Shown here one piece after another: positions 27,408 to 36,505 of a stretch of DNA of 64,000 bases (positions are counted from its first letter, which is position 1; each line of letters begins with the position of its first letter). Origin of the DNA: an uncultured Paraprevotella sp. (lineage in GTDB: Bacteria > Bacteroidota > Bacteroidia > Bacteroidales > Bacteroidaceae). A model generated the notes under the pieces. That model was given only the letters and a program-made list of their open reading frames with translations, made no database searches and was not told where the DNA came from. Made by a program: the position numbers and the translations under genes. The DNA is taken from positions 1 through 64,000 of the forward strand of contig CALUFQ010000004.1 in assembly GCA_944319925.1 (NCBI GenBank). The letters are read 5' to 3'.

Positions 27408-28214
27408 ATGGATAGGATGAGATACGGTTGGTTGTGTCTCCTTGTCTGCCTGCTGGCGGGTTGTGAGGTGATAGAATATCATCCTTACGACACGCGCATA
27501 GAGGGCGAGACGGGGCTGACGGAAAAGAATATCCGCCTGATTGAGGAGAAGATGAGAGGGAAGCGGGAGTTCCGCTTTGCCATGATCAGCGACACGCAGC
27601 GGCGGTATGACGAGACGGAGGAGGTGGTGGAGCTTATCAACCGCAGGGGGGACATAGACTTTGTGTTGCACGGGGGAGACGTGGCCGATTTCGGCGAGAC
27701 CAAGGAATTTCTTTGGGCGAGGGACTATCTGAACAAGTTGCAGGTGCCCTACGTTTGCCTTTTGGGTAACCACGATTGCCTCGGGACGGGCTTCGACGTT
27801 TATCAGAAGGTGTTCGGGGCGGACAATTTCGCGTTCACGGCGGGCAATGTGCGTTTTGTTTGCTTGAACACGAATGCGCTGGAATATGATTACAGCCATC
27901 CGGTACCGAATTTCAACTTCATGGAGGATGAGTTGCGTAATTTCCCCGGCGCGGCGGAAAAAACGATTGTGGCCATGCACGTGCCGCCGGGCGACGATGA
28001 GTTCAACAACAATGTGGGGCGGGCTTTCGGGCATTATGTGGCAAGCTTTCCTGGTGTGCAGTTTTGTCTTTTCGGTCATGTGCATAATTGGCGGGAAGAG
28101 GAATTTTTCGGCGACGGGGTGGTTTATTACGGTTGCACCACGGTGGGCAAACGCGGTTATTATGTCATTACGATAAAAGAGGACGGTTATGAGATTGAGC
28201 GTTGTGGTTTTTAG
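27408..28214 (+). CDS. Lipoprotein metallophosphoesterase (calcineurin-like)
   Basis: The protein is 268 aa from the ATG at 27408; 27417 (MRYGWLCLL) is equally possible. A lipoprotein signal ends at LLVCLLAGC. The metallophosphatase motifs are in order: MISDTQ (variant of DxH, with Gln), LHGGDVADFG (GDxxD-like), LLGNHDCLG (GNHD), AMHVPPG, and FGHVHNW (GHxH). The His of the first DxH motif is replaced by Gln, as in several secreted phosphoesterase subfamilies. The substrate is unknown. It overlaps the following gene by 26 bp. Confidence 0.85.
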   Translation: MDRMRYGWLCLLVCLLAGCEVIEYHPYDTRIEGETGLTEKNIRLIEEKMRGKREFRFAMISDTQRRYDETEEVVELINRRGDIDFVLHGGDVADFGETKEFLWARDYLNKLQVPYVCLLGNHDCLGTGFDVYQKVFGADNFAFTAGNVRFVCLNTNALEYDYSHPVPNFNFMEDELRNFPGAAEKTIVAMHVPPGDDEFNNNVGRAFGHYVASFPGVQFCLFGHVHNWREEEFFGDGVVYYGCTTVGKRGYYVITIKEDGYEIERCGF

Positions 28215-28851
28215 TATGTTCCTGATGTGGTGCTTTCCCTTGGCGGTGGCGGGGCAAGAGATGTCGGGGCAACCGGATTCCGTCCGTACCCGTTATGAGA
28301 AGATGATGACCCGGCGCATGGAGATGTGGCAACGCCTCATTCCCGATCATTACAAAATGCAGTTTGCCGGGAGCATCGGGATGGTTTCCGCCGGGACGGG
28401 GTGGACTTACGGGAAGAAGCTGCAATGGGAAACCGATCTCATATTGGGATTCCTGCCCAAGTTCGAGAGTGAGCACCACAAGGTGGTTTTCACCGTCAAG
28501 CAGTCATATGTGCCTTGGAAGTTGCGCATCAAGGAAAGTCCATGGGTGGTGCAGCCTTTGTCGTGCAGCCTGTTCCTTTCATCGGTCTTGAACGAAAAAT
28601 TCTGGACACGCGAACCAGACCGCTACCCGAAGGGGTATTACGGCTTTTCCACGCGCATCCGGGCCAACCTCTCATTGGGCCAGCGCATCATGTTCGACAT
28701 TCCGGATGTGTCCGATTGGTTCGTGCAAGATATTTCTCTTTATTATGAATTGGGAGCTTGCGACACGGATTTTTGCACGTTCTTTGGTGACCGCACCATC
28801 AAGTTCAAGGACATATTGAGCCTGGCCATCGGGGTGAAGGTGCATATTTGA
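28189..28851 (+). CDS. Secreted protein of unknown function, outer-membrane barrel-like
   Basis: The protein is 220 aa with a signal peptide ending near PLAVAGQE. The rest alternates hydrophobic and polar residues with many aromatics (MQFAGSIGMVSAGTGWTYGKKLQWETDLILGFLP, KVVFTVKQSYVPWKL), and it ends in an aromatic/hydrophobic strand (DILSLAIGVKVHI). This resembles a small outer-membrane beta-barrel. I do not recognise the family. The start lies inside the end of the phosphoesterase gene, so both are translated from one message and probably act in the same envelope process. Confidence 0.7.
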   Translation: MRLSVVVFSMFLMWCFPLAVAGQEMSGQPDSVRTRYEKMMTRRMEMWQRLIPDHYKMQFAGSIGMVSAGTGWTYGKKLQWETDLILGFLPKFESEHHKVVFTVKQSYVPWKLRIKESPWVVQPLSCSLFLSSVLNEKFWTREPDRYPKGYYGFSTRIRANLSLGQRIMFDIPDVSDWFVQDISLYYELGACDTDFCTFFGDRTIKFKDILSLAIGVKVHI

Positions 28852-28915
28852 CGTGCCAGTCTTGTTTTCGGCCTTTTTTTGCGCACATTCTGCAAATAAC
28901 CGCTGGGGATATGAA

Positions 28916-28953
28916 CCATCCGCCATTCCGTTTCTTTCGAGAATGGCGGATGG
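28916..28953 (+). terminator. Intrinsic terminator-type hairpin
   Basis: A perfect 13-bp stem (28916-28928 with 28941-28953) and 12-nt loop lies 65 bp past the stop of the barrel-like gene, followed by a short TTT. It probably ends the phosphoesterase/barrel transcript. Confidence 0.7.
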
Positions 28954-29050
28954 GTTTCGGAACTGTTCCTAATCTTGGGGATTTAACACCTGACGAATAT
29001 ACGTTTGTAATCAAATGCCCTGCTTCCCGTCACTTGCCCGTGCGGAGAAA

Positions 29051-29235
29051 AAACTCCTCCGCCTTGTAGGGGAGGTGGCTCGAAGAGCCGGAGGGGTTTT
29101 CCACCCACGTATCATTCCGCAAGGGAAACAAAAGAGCCGTTACGCCCCTCCGCATGGCGAACAGGAGGGGCGTTGCGCTCCGTGGGTGTGAGACCCCCTC
29201 CGCCCCTTCGGGGCTCGTCCCCCTGCGAGGCGGGA
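29051..29235 (+). repeat. R1-related degenerate element
   Basis: Contains CTCCTCCGCCTTGTAGGGG (29055-29073) and a GGAGGGGTTTTCCACCCACG end similar to the R1 centre, then GGGTGTGAGACCCCCTCCG (29185-29203) similar to the opposite R1 arm. Between them lies a separate inverted repeat ACGCCCCTCC/GGAGGGGCGT. It is much diverged from the R1 copy 120 bp downstream. No gene is present in this region. Confidence 0.6.
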
Positions 29236-29358
29236 CAGTTCATTTCTGCCGGCTTTGACTGGACATTCAGGGATTGTAGAAACAGAAACTCTGCGCCGCC
29301 CAATTGCCTCAATCCATTTTGCCATTAGTGTTATACTGTACACAGTATGATTGAATTG

Positions 29359-29617
29359 ATAGGAGGTGCGGCATTCCTGCCGCACAATCGTAAAATAAGC
29401 CACTGGCATACGCGATAGTGCGAGTATGAGGGTGTATCTAAACCAGCGAGAAGCAATTGCTCCGCCTTGTAGGGGAGCTGGCCCAACGGGCCTGAGGGGT
29501 TTCACACCCACGGACACACACATAAAGTATGTCTTTGTGGACGTGAGACCCCTCCGTCGCTTCGCGCCACCTCCCCTACAAGGCTGAGGAGTTTATTTTG
29601 ATACACCCTCATCCTAT
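29359..29617 (+). repeat. R1 element, full copy (MITE-like)
   Basis: A 259-bp direct copy of 26871-27127, with ends ATAGGAGGTG and CTCATCCTAT inverted to each other. Most differences from the first copy lie in the hinge around 29390-29400 and 29435-29460, while the long inverted arms are conserved. It stands between a tandem R1 remnant and the leucine-rich-repeat gene. About 170 bp of featureless sequence separates it from that gene's stop codon. Confidence 0.8.
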
Positions 29618-29791
29618 AAATTGTCATTTAGGAATGCACAATTTTATTCCGCGCCAAGTATAAATCCCCTAAAATGCGAACTGTTTCATTAATATCCGAG
29701 TGAAAACAGGAAATGAGTCCGGTGTTTGGAAATGTCCGGATGGCGCGTGGCTTCGGGCTTGGGATGGGCAAGTCCCACGCAAAGGCGCGTG

Positions 29792-31027
29792 TTAAGGCAT
29801 TTCCTCGATGTGTGTGAAGACTTGCCAGCTCTTGTCCTGCCTGTACATGTCGCGGCATCCTGCGGGGACAAACAGGCGGCACACGTTCTTGCGGATGCCG
29901 TTGAACGCATATTCTGGCACGGATGCAGGTTCTTTCCCGTGGCAATAAATCGCGGTCAGCCCCGCGCAATTGTAGAATGCGTTGTTTCCAATGAGGTAGA
30001 GCGACGCGGGGAGGTGCAGTTCTTTCAACATGTAGCAATTGTAGAGGTTTCCGGGCGGAATGGTTTCACATCCCTCTGCGATGTGCAACGTGGAGAAACT
30101 CACGGGAAGGTAATAGTCCGGCATGGCGTTGCCCTGCTCTTGCGCCACGACGCGCATTTCCTTGTCGGGGGTAGTCCCGAACAACTCGCAGAATTTGTGG
30201 TAGGAAGCGGGAGTGCCGCATCCGGGAAAAGGAAGGGTGAGCGAGGTGAGGCGATGGCAACCCTCGAATAGTTGTTTGCCGATGTTGTGCACGGAAGCGG
30301 GAAAGGCGATTGATTCAAGCCTTTCGCAATCTTTGAAAGCTTCGTCTTCGATAGTTGAGACCGATTCGGGGATATGGACGTGCATGAGCGAGGCGCAGTT
30401 TTGGAACAACCCCCTGTTGAGGCGGGTAAGTCTTTCAGGAAGTCGTATGCGGGCAAGCTTCGTGCAATCGGAGAAGCAAGAGCTTCCGATTTCTATCGTT
30501 TCCCCGGGCTGGAACTTAATGTCGGTGAGGTTGCTGCAATGGGCAAAAGCCGACCGTCCGATTTGAGTGAGGGATGAGGGACAGGTGAGCTCTTGCAGGG
30601 AAGTGCAATAAGTGAAGGCATGCTTGTCGATGATTGAAAGTCCTTCTGGCAGCTGGATGGAAGGCAAATTCGAACAATAGGCAAAGCAATGTTGGCCTAT
30701 CTGGCTCAAGGAATGCGGAAGGCAGGCTTCTTCCAACTGGCTGCAGTAGCGGAAAGACCGTGAGCCGAGGTAAGTGATACCTTCTTCCACGCTGATTTTG
30801 CGGATGAGTGGCAGGAACGGTTCCCAAGGGATTTCCTTGGTCCTGACAAAGTCGTAAGTGAAACCCGTGCCTGAAATGTGCAATTCGCCATTTCCAGAAA
30901 TGAACTTCCATTCAGCTTGTTCGCCGCAACGTCCTTCCGTGTGGTTTTTGGTTGCGTCATCCCGCACCTCCTTTTTGCCCGCCAAGAGATTGGAGATAAG
31001 GCGTGTCAGTTTCGTCATGATTTCCAT
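29792..31027 (-). CDS. BspA-type leucine-rich repeat protein without signal peptide
   Basis: The protein is 411 aa. About a dozen LRR_5 repeats of 23 residues run from residue 85 to 400, each with the pattern I-x-xxAFxxCxxLxxIxLP (for example IDKHAFTYCTSLQELTCPSSL). The first 40 residues are charged and lack a signal peptide or membrane helix (MEIMTKLTRLISNLLAGKKEV); starts at 31027 or 31018 are possible. BspA-like proteins are often surface adhesins, so the absence of an export signal is odd. It may be intracellular or exported by a tail signal I cannot see. It is preceded by a long leader of about 315 nt. Confidence 0.8.
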   Translation of the reverse strand: MEIMTKLTRLISNLLAGKKEVRDDATKNHTEGRCGEQAEWKFISGNGELHISGTGFTYDFVRTKEIPWEPFLPLIRKISVEEGITYLGSRSFRYCSQLEEACLPHSLSQIGQHCFAYCSNLPSIQLPEGLSIIDKHAFTYCTSLQELTCPSSLTQIGRSAFAHCSNLTDIKFQPGETIEIGSSCFSDCTKLARIRLPERLTRLNRGLFQNCASLMHVHIPESVSTIEDEAFKDCERLESIAFPASVHNIGKQLFEGCHRLTSLTLPFPGCGTPASYHKFCELFGTTPDKEMRVVAQEQGNAMPDYYLPVSFSTLHIAEGCETIPPGNLYNCYMLKELHLPASLYLIGNNAFYNCAGLTAIYCHGKEPASVPEYAFNGIRKNVCRLFVPAGCRDMYRQDKSWQVFTHIEEMP

Positions 31028-31412
31028 CCTTTTAATTTTATTATCGTTCGTTTTCGTGCAGTGTGGCAGGGGAAAAGCGGGCAGTGACTGCGGGCTGTTC
31101 TTGGCGAATCGACCGCGCTGGCTTCCGCCTTTTTTGTTTTATGCCAAAGGCGCAGGGAGATTCCGTGTGCACGACAAGGGCAAGCAAAGCCTGAACGTAG
31201 TCACAAGCATATACCCCGCATGTCCTTACTTCGCCTAATCTTGAAAAACTCCCGTGTTCCAACATTGACAAGAATATGCAACAATGCAGTTTCCACAACC
31301 ACAAAGGGGATGCTTCTCGGCACTTTGGCAAACACCCCGCTGCAAAATTACGCAAATCCTTTGATGGTGGCAACTATCTTGTACGAAAAATAGATTTATT
31401 TTTCAGTTTGGT
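31028..31412 (-). promoter_or_regulatory. Long leader region of the LRR gene with a candidate promoter
   Basis: On the minus strand TTG (31374-31372) and TAATTTTG (31350-31343), 21 bp apart, make a reasonable promoter. This would leave a leader of over 300 nt before the LRR start. The leader holds a 110-codon frame without family resemblance and no recognised riboswitch. Otherwise nothing is seen in this stretch. Confidence 0.4.
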
Positions 31413-31880
31413 TCAATATTCGGTTTTGTCGGTTGTCTTCGTCCACAGTTCGAAAGCGGCGATGGCTTCTTCCGGGAGTAGCTTTTCCATCGCTTTTTGT
31501 CGCTCTTCGCGCGGCAAGGCCAGTTCGTCGTAGATGAACGAGTCGTCGAAACCGATGGCGGCGGCATCCGTCTTGTTGTTTCCGTAATATATTTTGTCGA
31601 TGTGTGCCCAATAGATGGCACCGAGGCACATGGGGCAGGGCTCACAGGAGGTGTAGATTTCGCATCCGCCCAGGTCGAAAGTGTCCAGCCGTCGGCAGGC
31701 TTCGCGGATGGCGCTGACCTCGGCATGCGCCGTGGGGTCGTGGTTGGCGGTCACCCGGTTGGTTCCCGTGGCGATGATTTGGTCGTCCTTCACGATGACG
31801 GCGCCGAAGGGGCCTCCGCCGTTTTTGACATTCTCGATGGAAAGCCTGATGGCTTCGCGCATGAATTCGGGATTTGCCAT
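31413..31880 (-). CDS. Nucleoside/guanine deaminase (cytidine deaminase superfamily)
   Basis: The protein is 155 aa. The zinc site is HAEVSAIREA (HAE) and PCPMCLGAIYWA (PCxxC), in the order typical of the CDA fold. The start MREAIRLSIENVKNGGGPFGAVIVKDDQIIATGTNRV and the C-terminal region ALPREERQKAMEKLLPEEAIAAFELW are close to Bacillus-type guanine deaminase GuaD rather than to tRNA adenosine deaminase TadA. It likely converts guanine to xanthine. It lies 42 bp downstream of the TamB-like gene on the same strand. Confidence 0.85.
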   Translation of the reverse strand: MANPEFMREAIRLSIENVKNGGGPFGAVIVKDDQIIATGTNRVTANHDPTAHAEVSAIREACRRLDTFDLGGCEIYTSCEPCPMCLGAIYWAHIDKIYYGNNKTDAAAIGFDDSFIYDELALPREERQKAMEKLLPEEAIAAFELWTKTTDKTEY

Positions 31881-31922
31881 GGTTTGTAGCTTTTTAAGAT
31901 TGATTGAATGGTTTCGTTTGGG

Positions 31923-34900
31923 TTAGTCGGATTCCTTTTTTCGTTTTTTCTTGGGGATGAACATGCGGAACATGTCGCGCCAGGAGTCGAAGTCGCGTTT
32001 CAGTCCTATGCCGATGCCTTGCGTGGTGATTGACGATTTGGTGAAATAGCGGTCGTTGGTCTTGCTGTAAGCTTTCAGGCTGATGTTCCCGCTGGGCGTA
32101 AGCAGCCACTGCACGTCGAAGTCGCCGATGAAGTTGCTCGTGGTGGTGGTGGCGTTGTCGCGGTAGCCGAAGTTGCCGTTGATGAGCAGGCGGTTGTTTA
32201 GCAGGCGGCCCGAAAGCAGCCCTTCCACGTCCATGTCGCTCCAACCCACTTCGCCGGTGCTGAGGTTGGTGCCGATGTTCCAGTTGCTGTTGTTGCCGAG
32301 GATGTTGGAAAACATTTGGTTGAGTTGGCCGCTCAGGGTGGAGGAGAGCAGCGACTTCATGGCCACGGATGACTGGCTCTGCTCGGTGTTGTTATAGTCG
32401 TAGGTGTAGAAACGTCCGATGCCGAGGAGGTAAATCACTTGCATGTTCCTTTCCTCTTCGGTGCTGATGAGGCTGCGCACCATCTGTTTTTCGTCCTCGT
32501 TCACGTTGGGAAGGTCGAAGTCGAACCCGATTTGCGGGGCGCGGGCTTTCCCGGTAAGGTTCATCAGACAGTTCACCCGCACGTTGTTTTGGCTGAAAGT
32601 GGAACCTGCGCTCAAGTCGTTTAGTGACACGGAAGGCACTGTATAGACGGCTTGCAGGTTGAGGTCGGCTTCGGTGGGGATTCCGCCGAAAATGATGGTG
32701 CCGCCCGGATTGAGTGTGAAATCTTTGCGTATGACATCCTGCAAGGAAAGTTTATAGACACCGTGGTCCACAGTGTAGGTGCCATACATCGTGAAATCTC
32801 CTTTGTTGTAGTAGTTGGCCCTGATGTTGCCGTGTCCGTTCAAGGCGATGTAGTCTCCGGCTCGCGGGTCCATGAGGATTCTCATGGTGGCGGCGGGGGT
32901 CAAGTCCAGTTGGAAACTGATGCGCATGTCCGACTCCGGTTCTACGGGCGTGTCAGTTATCCTCGCCGGTGTGGAGGCGTCTGTGCTGTCCGTGCAGCTT
33001 TTGTAGGTGATGAATTGGTTGTCGGTCAGCGTCGTGGGAGAGGATAAGTTGTAGGAAAAGACTGTGCCAGCTTCGGGGCGGGCGGCGATGTGGATGTTCA
33101 GATTGCCCGGATGGCCGTTAAGGCCAATCCGTCCTGTGGCGTAGGCGGTGCCGCAAAAAGCCTCGTCGCCAAAATCCTTTATGTCATACCCCAACACGTT
33201 ATAGGCATCAATGTCGAATTGGTAGTTCAGGTTGGAAAGGTGGGTGTGGCGCAGCTCCCCGTTGACGAGGGCGTAGTGTGCGTCGTAGCCTGGTGCTCCC
33301 TGTGGGTCATACACCCTAGTGTCGCGGAAATAGATGTGGTCGGGGCGCAGGATGATGGAGTCGTTGATGAGCCGGTATTCTACGCCCGTGGCATCCACTG
33401 TCGTGCTGGCTTCGCTGACAAGCATGTCTCCTTCCAGGTTGATTCCCTTGAATGGGCCGGAGACCCGAGTCCACCCCGAGGCGCGGCCTTGCAGGTTGGT
33501 GAAGATGCCTTCCGTATATTTGTTTAGGAAGGCGAGGTCGATGTTTTGGGTGCGGATGAGCAGGTCGATACCTCCCCGGGGCGGGGCACCGATGCGGATG
33601 TTGCCCTCCACGTGCGTGGTACTTTGATGGGACGGGTCGGCGATGTGCGCATCCAGGAACACTGCGTTTTCTTCTTTGCTCCATCCGCCGTGTACGGCCA
33701 TGTCGCCGAGGTAAGCTTTGTTGAATGTGAAGTTTTCCACGCGAAGCCGCGCATCGAACATGGGACTTTTCATCAGGCGTGTGCCGTAGGCTTTTCCTGT
33801 GGCTTGTCCTGTGAAGTCCACGGTGTGGAAGTTGATGATGTTGAAAATGTATTCCAGGTTGATGTCTTTCAGGTCGGCTGTCAGCGTGTCTCCGTCTTGC
33901 GATGACACGTCGCCGTTGAGAATGAGGTGGCGGTCTGCCTGGTCTATCTTGAATTTGTCAATGTGTATTTTTCCCTGGCCGGCATGTATGTGCGAGGCAT
34001 GCATGTTCCAGGCAGAGTCGTTGACGATGAATTGTGACGGGTTGAAGCGAATGTCCGTGATGGTATGTTTTTCTTCGTCCAGCGAGAAACTGGTGTGGGC
34101 GGAAATGACGCCCCGATATACTTTTTCGGTGTGGTTGGTCCATTCCATGCGGGCGTGGATGTTGTCGCGGGCGGCTTGGGCCAGCAAGTTGAAGTCCACG
34201 GGGGCTTTGCCGATTTGTTTTTGAAAATAGATGTTGCAGGCGATGGAGTCTTTCAGCAGTCCCGCCATTACCATGACGCGGGAAAGCTGTTGCCTGTTGT
34301 ATTCGATGGAAGGTATGGAGGCGTTGAAGTCAAATTCGCCGGTCTGGCTGTTGAGGTATCCGTTGAGACGCGCCGGTTCATGGATTCGCAGGGGAATGCC
34401 GAGAATCTTTTCGAATGGTTCGGCGTTATTGACATGCATGGACAGCATGACCTCGTCGGGTGTGTCTCTTTTTGCCTGCGGCATTTTGATGAATGTGGGG
34501 AGGTAGCGGTGGAGCAGGCTTCTGCCGTGCGCCACGAGTGTGCCCATTTTGAATGCTCCTGTCATTTCGGCTTGCAGGAAGTCGCTTTGGAACGAGAGTT
34601 TGCGCCGTCCGGCTTCTTCTGTGGCCAAAAGTGTCACGGGGCCGGTGGCATATCGTCCGTCGGGAGCGTCCATGGCAAAGTTCCGGATGACCACTGTCCC
34701 GTCCAAGTCTTCGATGTCGTTGCCTTGGAAGTCGGCTTCGATGTCGCCTTGGAATGTTGTCCCCTCATATTTCCGGGTCAATGAAAGCGTGTGCGGGGCG
34801 AAATGTCCGACGGATATGCGTCCTTTGATGTATGGAGTGCGGGCTTTCAGGCTGAAGGCTCCTTCTGCCGCCAAGGTAATGTGTGGGTCGTTGACGGCGA

Positions 34901-36410
34901 GTTTGCCGTCGAAGCCTCCATGGCTGTAGGTGGCGTCAAGCGAAATGTCGCGGTAGTCATGGTGGTTGTAGTGGAGTTGGTGGATTTTCCCGTTGACGGA
35001 AATCCAGGGTCGGCCGTTCCGCTTGAACCATCCTTGTCCTGAGAGGTCGAATGCGGCTGCTCCCAGCTTGTCTTCTTTGGTTAGCAGTTTCCCTAGTTGG
35101 AAATTTCCGCTGTTGATGTCCGTGTCAAAACGGTTGCCTTCTGTCAGTTTGCCGGACAGGGAAAGGGCCCCGATGTTTGTGCGCAGCGAAAAATCAGTGG
35201 CAACGCGCTTGTTGGCATAGGAAACGAATCCTTCTCCTTTTACCTGGCCTATGGCTAGTAGCATTTTGCCAAGCCTTTCCCGTGTTTTCCCCTTTAAGTT
35301 TTTTGCAATTGTTCGGAGGCTTTCGTTTTCAATCCTTAAATCGCGGATGCGGGTAAGGACGGAAAGCCGTTCCTTGCTTCTCAGGTTGTTGGCTGTCAGC
35401 GGGGCCTCGAGGCGGATGCTTTGGTCTTCGGTATGGATGTGCAGACGGCTGGCCTGCACCTTGTCGAGAGTCCCGTTGAACCGGGCTTCCATGCATACGG
35501 GATACAGGCTGGCGAACGGTTCCGCTTGCCTGAGCGCGGGAAGCAGTGACGTGAAGTCCTTGGCGGAAAAGGTGCTTTCATCTATGCCGCCTTGAAATTC
35601 CACGTCTTGGAACTTGGCTTTTCCAGATGCCTCCTTGATGCGCCGGTAGGTTAGCGTGAGCGGGGATAGCATGAGGCGTGAATGGGGAAGTTCGATGCCG
35701 AATCCTTCCACCATGGCTCCCTCGTTCCCGGCCGTGATTCTGAAAGTCATTTGTTTCAATTGGAATCCCGACTGTTCGTCGAACGCGAGTTTCTTCAGTC
35801 GCAAGTTCAAGGAGTCTTTTGAATAGTGCTTCAGCGAAAGCGTGGCATTGATGTGGTCTAAGACAATGTGCGAGGGATTGAAGCGTTCGGGCGTGGCTGG
35901 CTGGTCTAACTCGTTCCACGTCAGCTTTCCTCTCCTTATCAGTACTGAATTGATGCGAAGGTCGGGACTCGAAGAAGGCTTGTTGCCGCCTGAAAACGCG
36001 TCAATGAGAAACTGGAAATTAGGCGACTCGTCTTTTCTTTTTCGGTAGAGGTTGATGTCGAACCCGTAAAATTGGATGCTGGAGATGGATATTTTTCCAT
36101 GCGCCAGGGCCGACAGGTCGATTTTGGCCGATAGCCGGGAGGCTTTCAGCAGATTTTTGCCATCAAGGTCTTTGACCGTGACGTGGTCCAAGATGATGCG
36201 GTTGAAATACCCGACATCCACGCGGCCTACGGAGACTTCCGTGTGGAGGAGGTTTTCCAATGTGTTGGTGACAACAGATGCTACCCCACGTTGCACGGCC
36301 GGAATGTGGAGTAGCGCAATCAAAAGCAGGTAACCGCCGATGGCTATGCCTGCGATGAATCTGAATATTTTCCTTATTTTTTTTATGCGTGCATGATTTG
36401 TCCGACAAAT
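31923..36410 (-). CDS. tamB: TamB-like translocation/assembly module protein, start unclear
   Basis: The protein is about 1,490 aa. A membrane anchor (IRKIFRFIAGIAIGGYLLLIALLHIP) is followed by a long AsmA/TamB-like beta-solenoid and a C-terminal DUF490-type domain ending near residue 1,440 (VNCLMNLTGKARAPQIGFDFDLP, FSNILGNNSNWNIGTNLSTGE). TamB spans the periplasm and helps insert outer-membrane proteins or move lipids. The start is a problem: the first usual start codon in frame is a TTG at 36323, in the middle of the membrane helix. The frame is open back to 36410 without ATG, GTG or TTG. An 8-base A run (36377-36384 on the opposite strand as T) separates it from a GTG-initiated frame at 36438. 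The boundary given is the open limit, not a proven start. Confidence 0.8.
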   Translation of the reverse strand: MCRTNHARIKKIRKIFRFIAGIAIGGYLLLIALLHIPAVQRGVASVVTNTLENLLHTEVSVGRVDVGYFNRIILDHVTVKDLDGKNLLKASRLSAKIDLSALAHGKISISSIQFYGFDINLYRKRKDESPNFQFLIDAFSGGNKPSSSPDLRINSVLIRRGKLTWNELDQPATPERFNPSHIVLDHINATLSLKHYSKDSLNLRLKKLAFDEQSGFQLKQMTFRITAGNEGAMVEGFGIELPHSRLMLSPLTLTYRRIKEASGKAKFQDVEFQGGIDESTFSAKDFTSLLPALRQAEPFASLYPVCMEARFNGTLDKVQASRLHIHTEDQSIRLEAPLTANNLRSKERLSVLTRIRDLRIENESLRTIAKNLKGKTRERLGKMLLAIGQVKGEGFVSYANKRVATDFSLRTNIGALSLSGKLTEGNRFDTDINSGNFQLGKLLTKEDKLGAAAFDLSGQGWFKRNGRPWISVNGKIHQLHYNHHDYRDISLDATYSHGGFDGKLAVNDPHITLAAEGAFSLKARTPYIKGRISVGHFAPHTLSLTRKYEGTTFQGDIEADFQGNDIEDLDGTVVIRNFAMDAPDGRYATGPVTLLATEEAGRRKLSFQSDFLQAEMTGAFKMGTLVAHGRSLLHRYLPTFIKMPQAKRDTPDEVMLSMHVNNAEPFEKILGIPLRIHEPARLNGYLNSQTGEFDFNASIPSIEYNRQQLSRVMVMAGLLKDSIACNIYFQKQIGKAPVDFNLLAQAARDNIHARMEWTNHTEKVYRGVISAHTSFSLDEEKHTITDIRFNPSQFIVNDSAWNMHASHIHAGQGKIHIDKFKIDQADRHLILNGDVSSQDGDTLTADLKDINLEYIFNIINFHTVDFTGQATGKAYGTRLMKSPMFDARLRVENFTFNKAYLGDMAVHGGWSKEENAVFLDAHIADPSHQSTTHVEGNIRIGAPPRGGIDLLIRTQNIDLAFLNKYTEGIFTNLQGRASGWTRVSGPFKGINLEGDMLVSEASTTVDATGVEYRLINDSIILRPDHIYFRDTRVYDPQGAPGYDAHYALVNGELRHTHLSNLNYQFDIDAYNVLGYDIKDFGDEAFCGTAYATGRIGLNGHPGNLNIHIAARPEAGTVFSYNLSSPTTLTDNQFITYKSCTDSTDASTPARITDTPVEPESDMRISFQLDLTPAATMRILMDPRAGDYIALNGHGNIRANYYNKGDFTMYGTYTVDHGVYKLSLQDVIRKDFTLNPGGTIIFGGIPTEADLNLQAVYTVPSVSLNDLSAGSTFSQNNVRVNCLMNLTGKARAPQIGFDFDLPNVNEDEKQMVRSLISTEEERNMQVIYLLGIGRFYTYDYNNTEQSQSSVAMKSLLSSTLSGQLNQMFSNILGNNSNWNIGTNLSTGEVGWSDMDVEGLLSGRLLNNRLLINGNFGYRDNATTTTSNFIGDFDVQWLLTPSGNISLKAYSKTNDRYFTKSSITTQGIGIGLKRDFDSWRDMFRMFIPKKKRKKESD

Positions 36411-36456
36411 TTAGTATTTTCTTTTTAGATTTCTTCACTTTGTCATATTTTTAATG

Positions 36457-36464
36457 TAATTTTG
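36457..36464 (+). promoter_or_regulatory. -7 promoter element of the nqr operon
   Basis: TAATTTTG, 42 bp upstream of nqrA, matches TAnnTTTG. A CTTTG at 36438-36442 is nearby but its 14-bp spacing is short for a -33 box. No palindromic operator was noticed. Confidence 0.45.
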
Positions 36465-36505
36465 CCACGTTTTTAAAGACAACCAAATTTAATTAATCCT
36501 ATTAT

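Noticed and set aside
36163..36438. 91-codon minus-strand frame beginning at GTG 36438 as a separate gene
   Set aside because: After the A run it is only an out-of-frame reading of the TamB-like anchor region. It matters only as a possible slippage-joined N-terminus.
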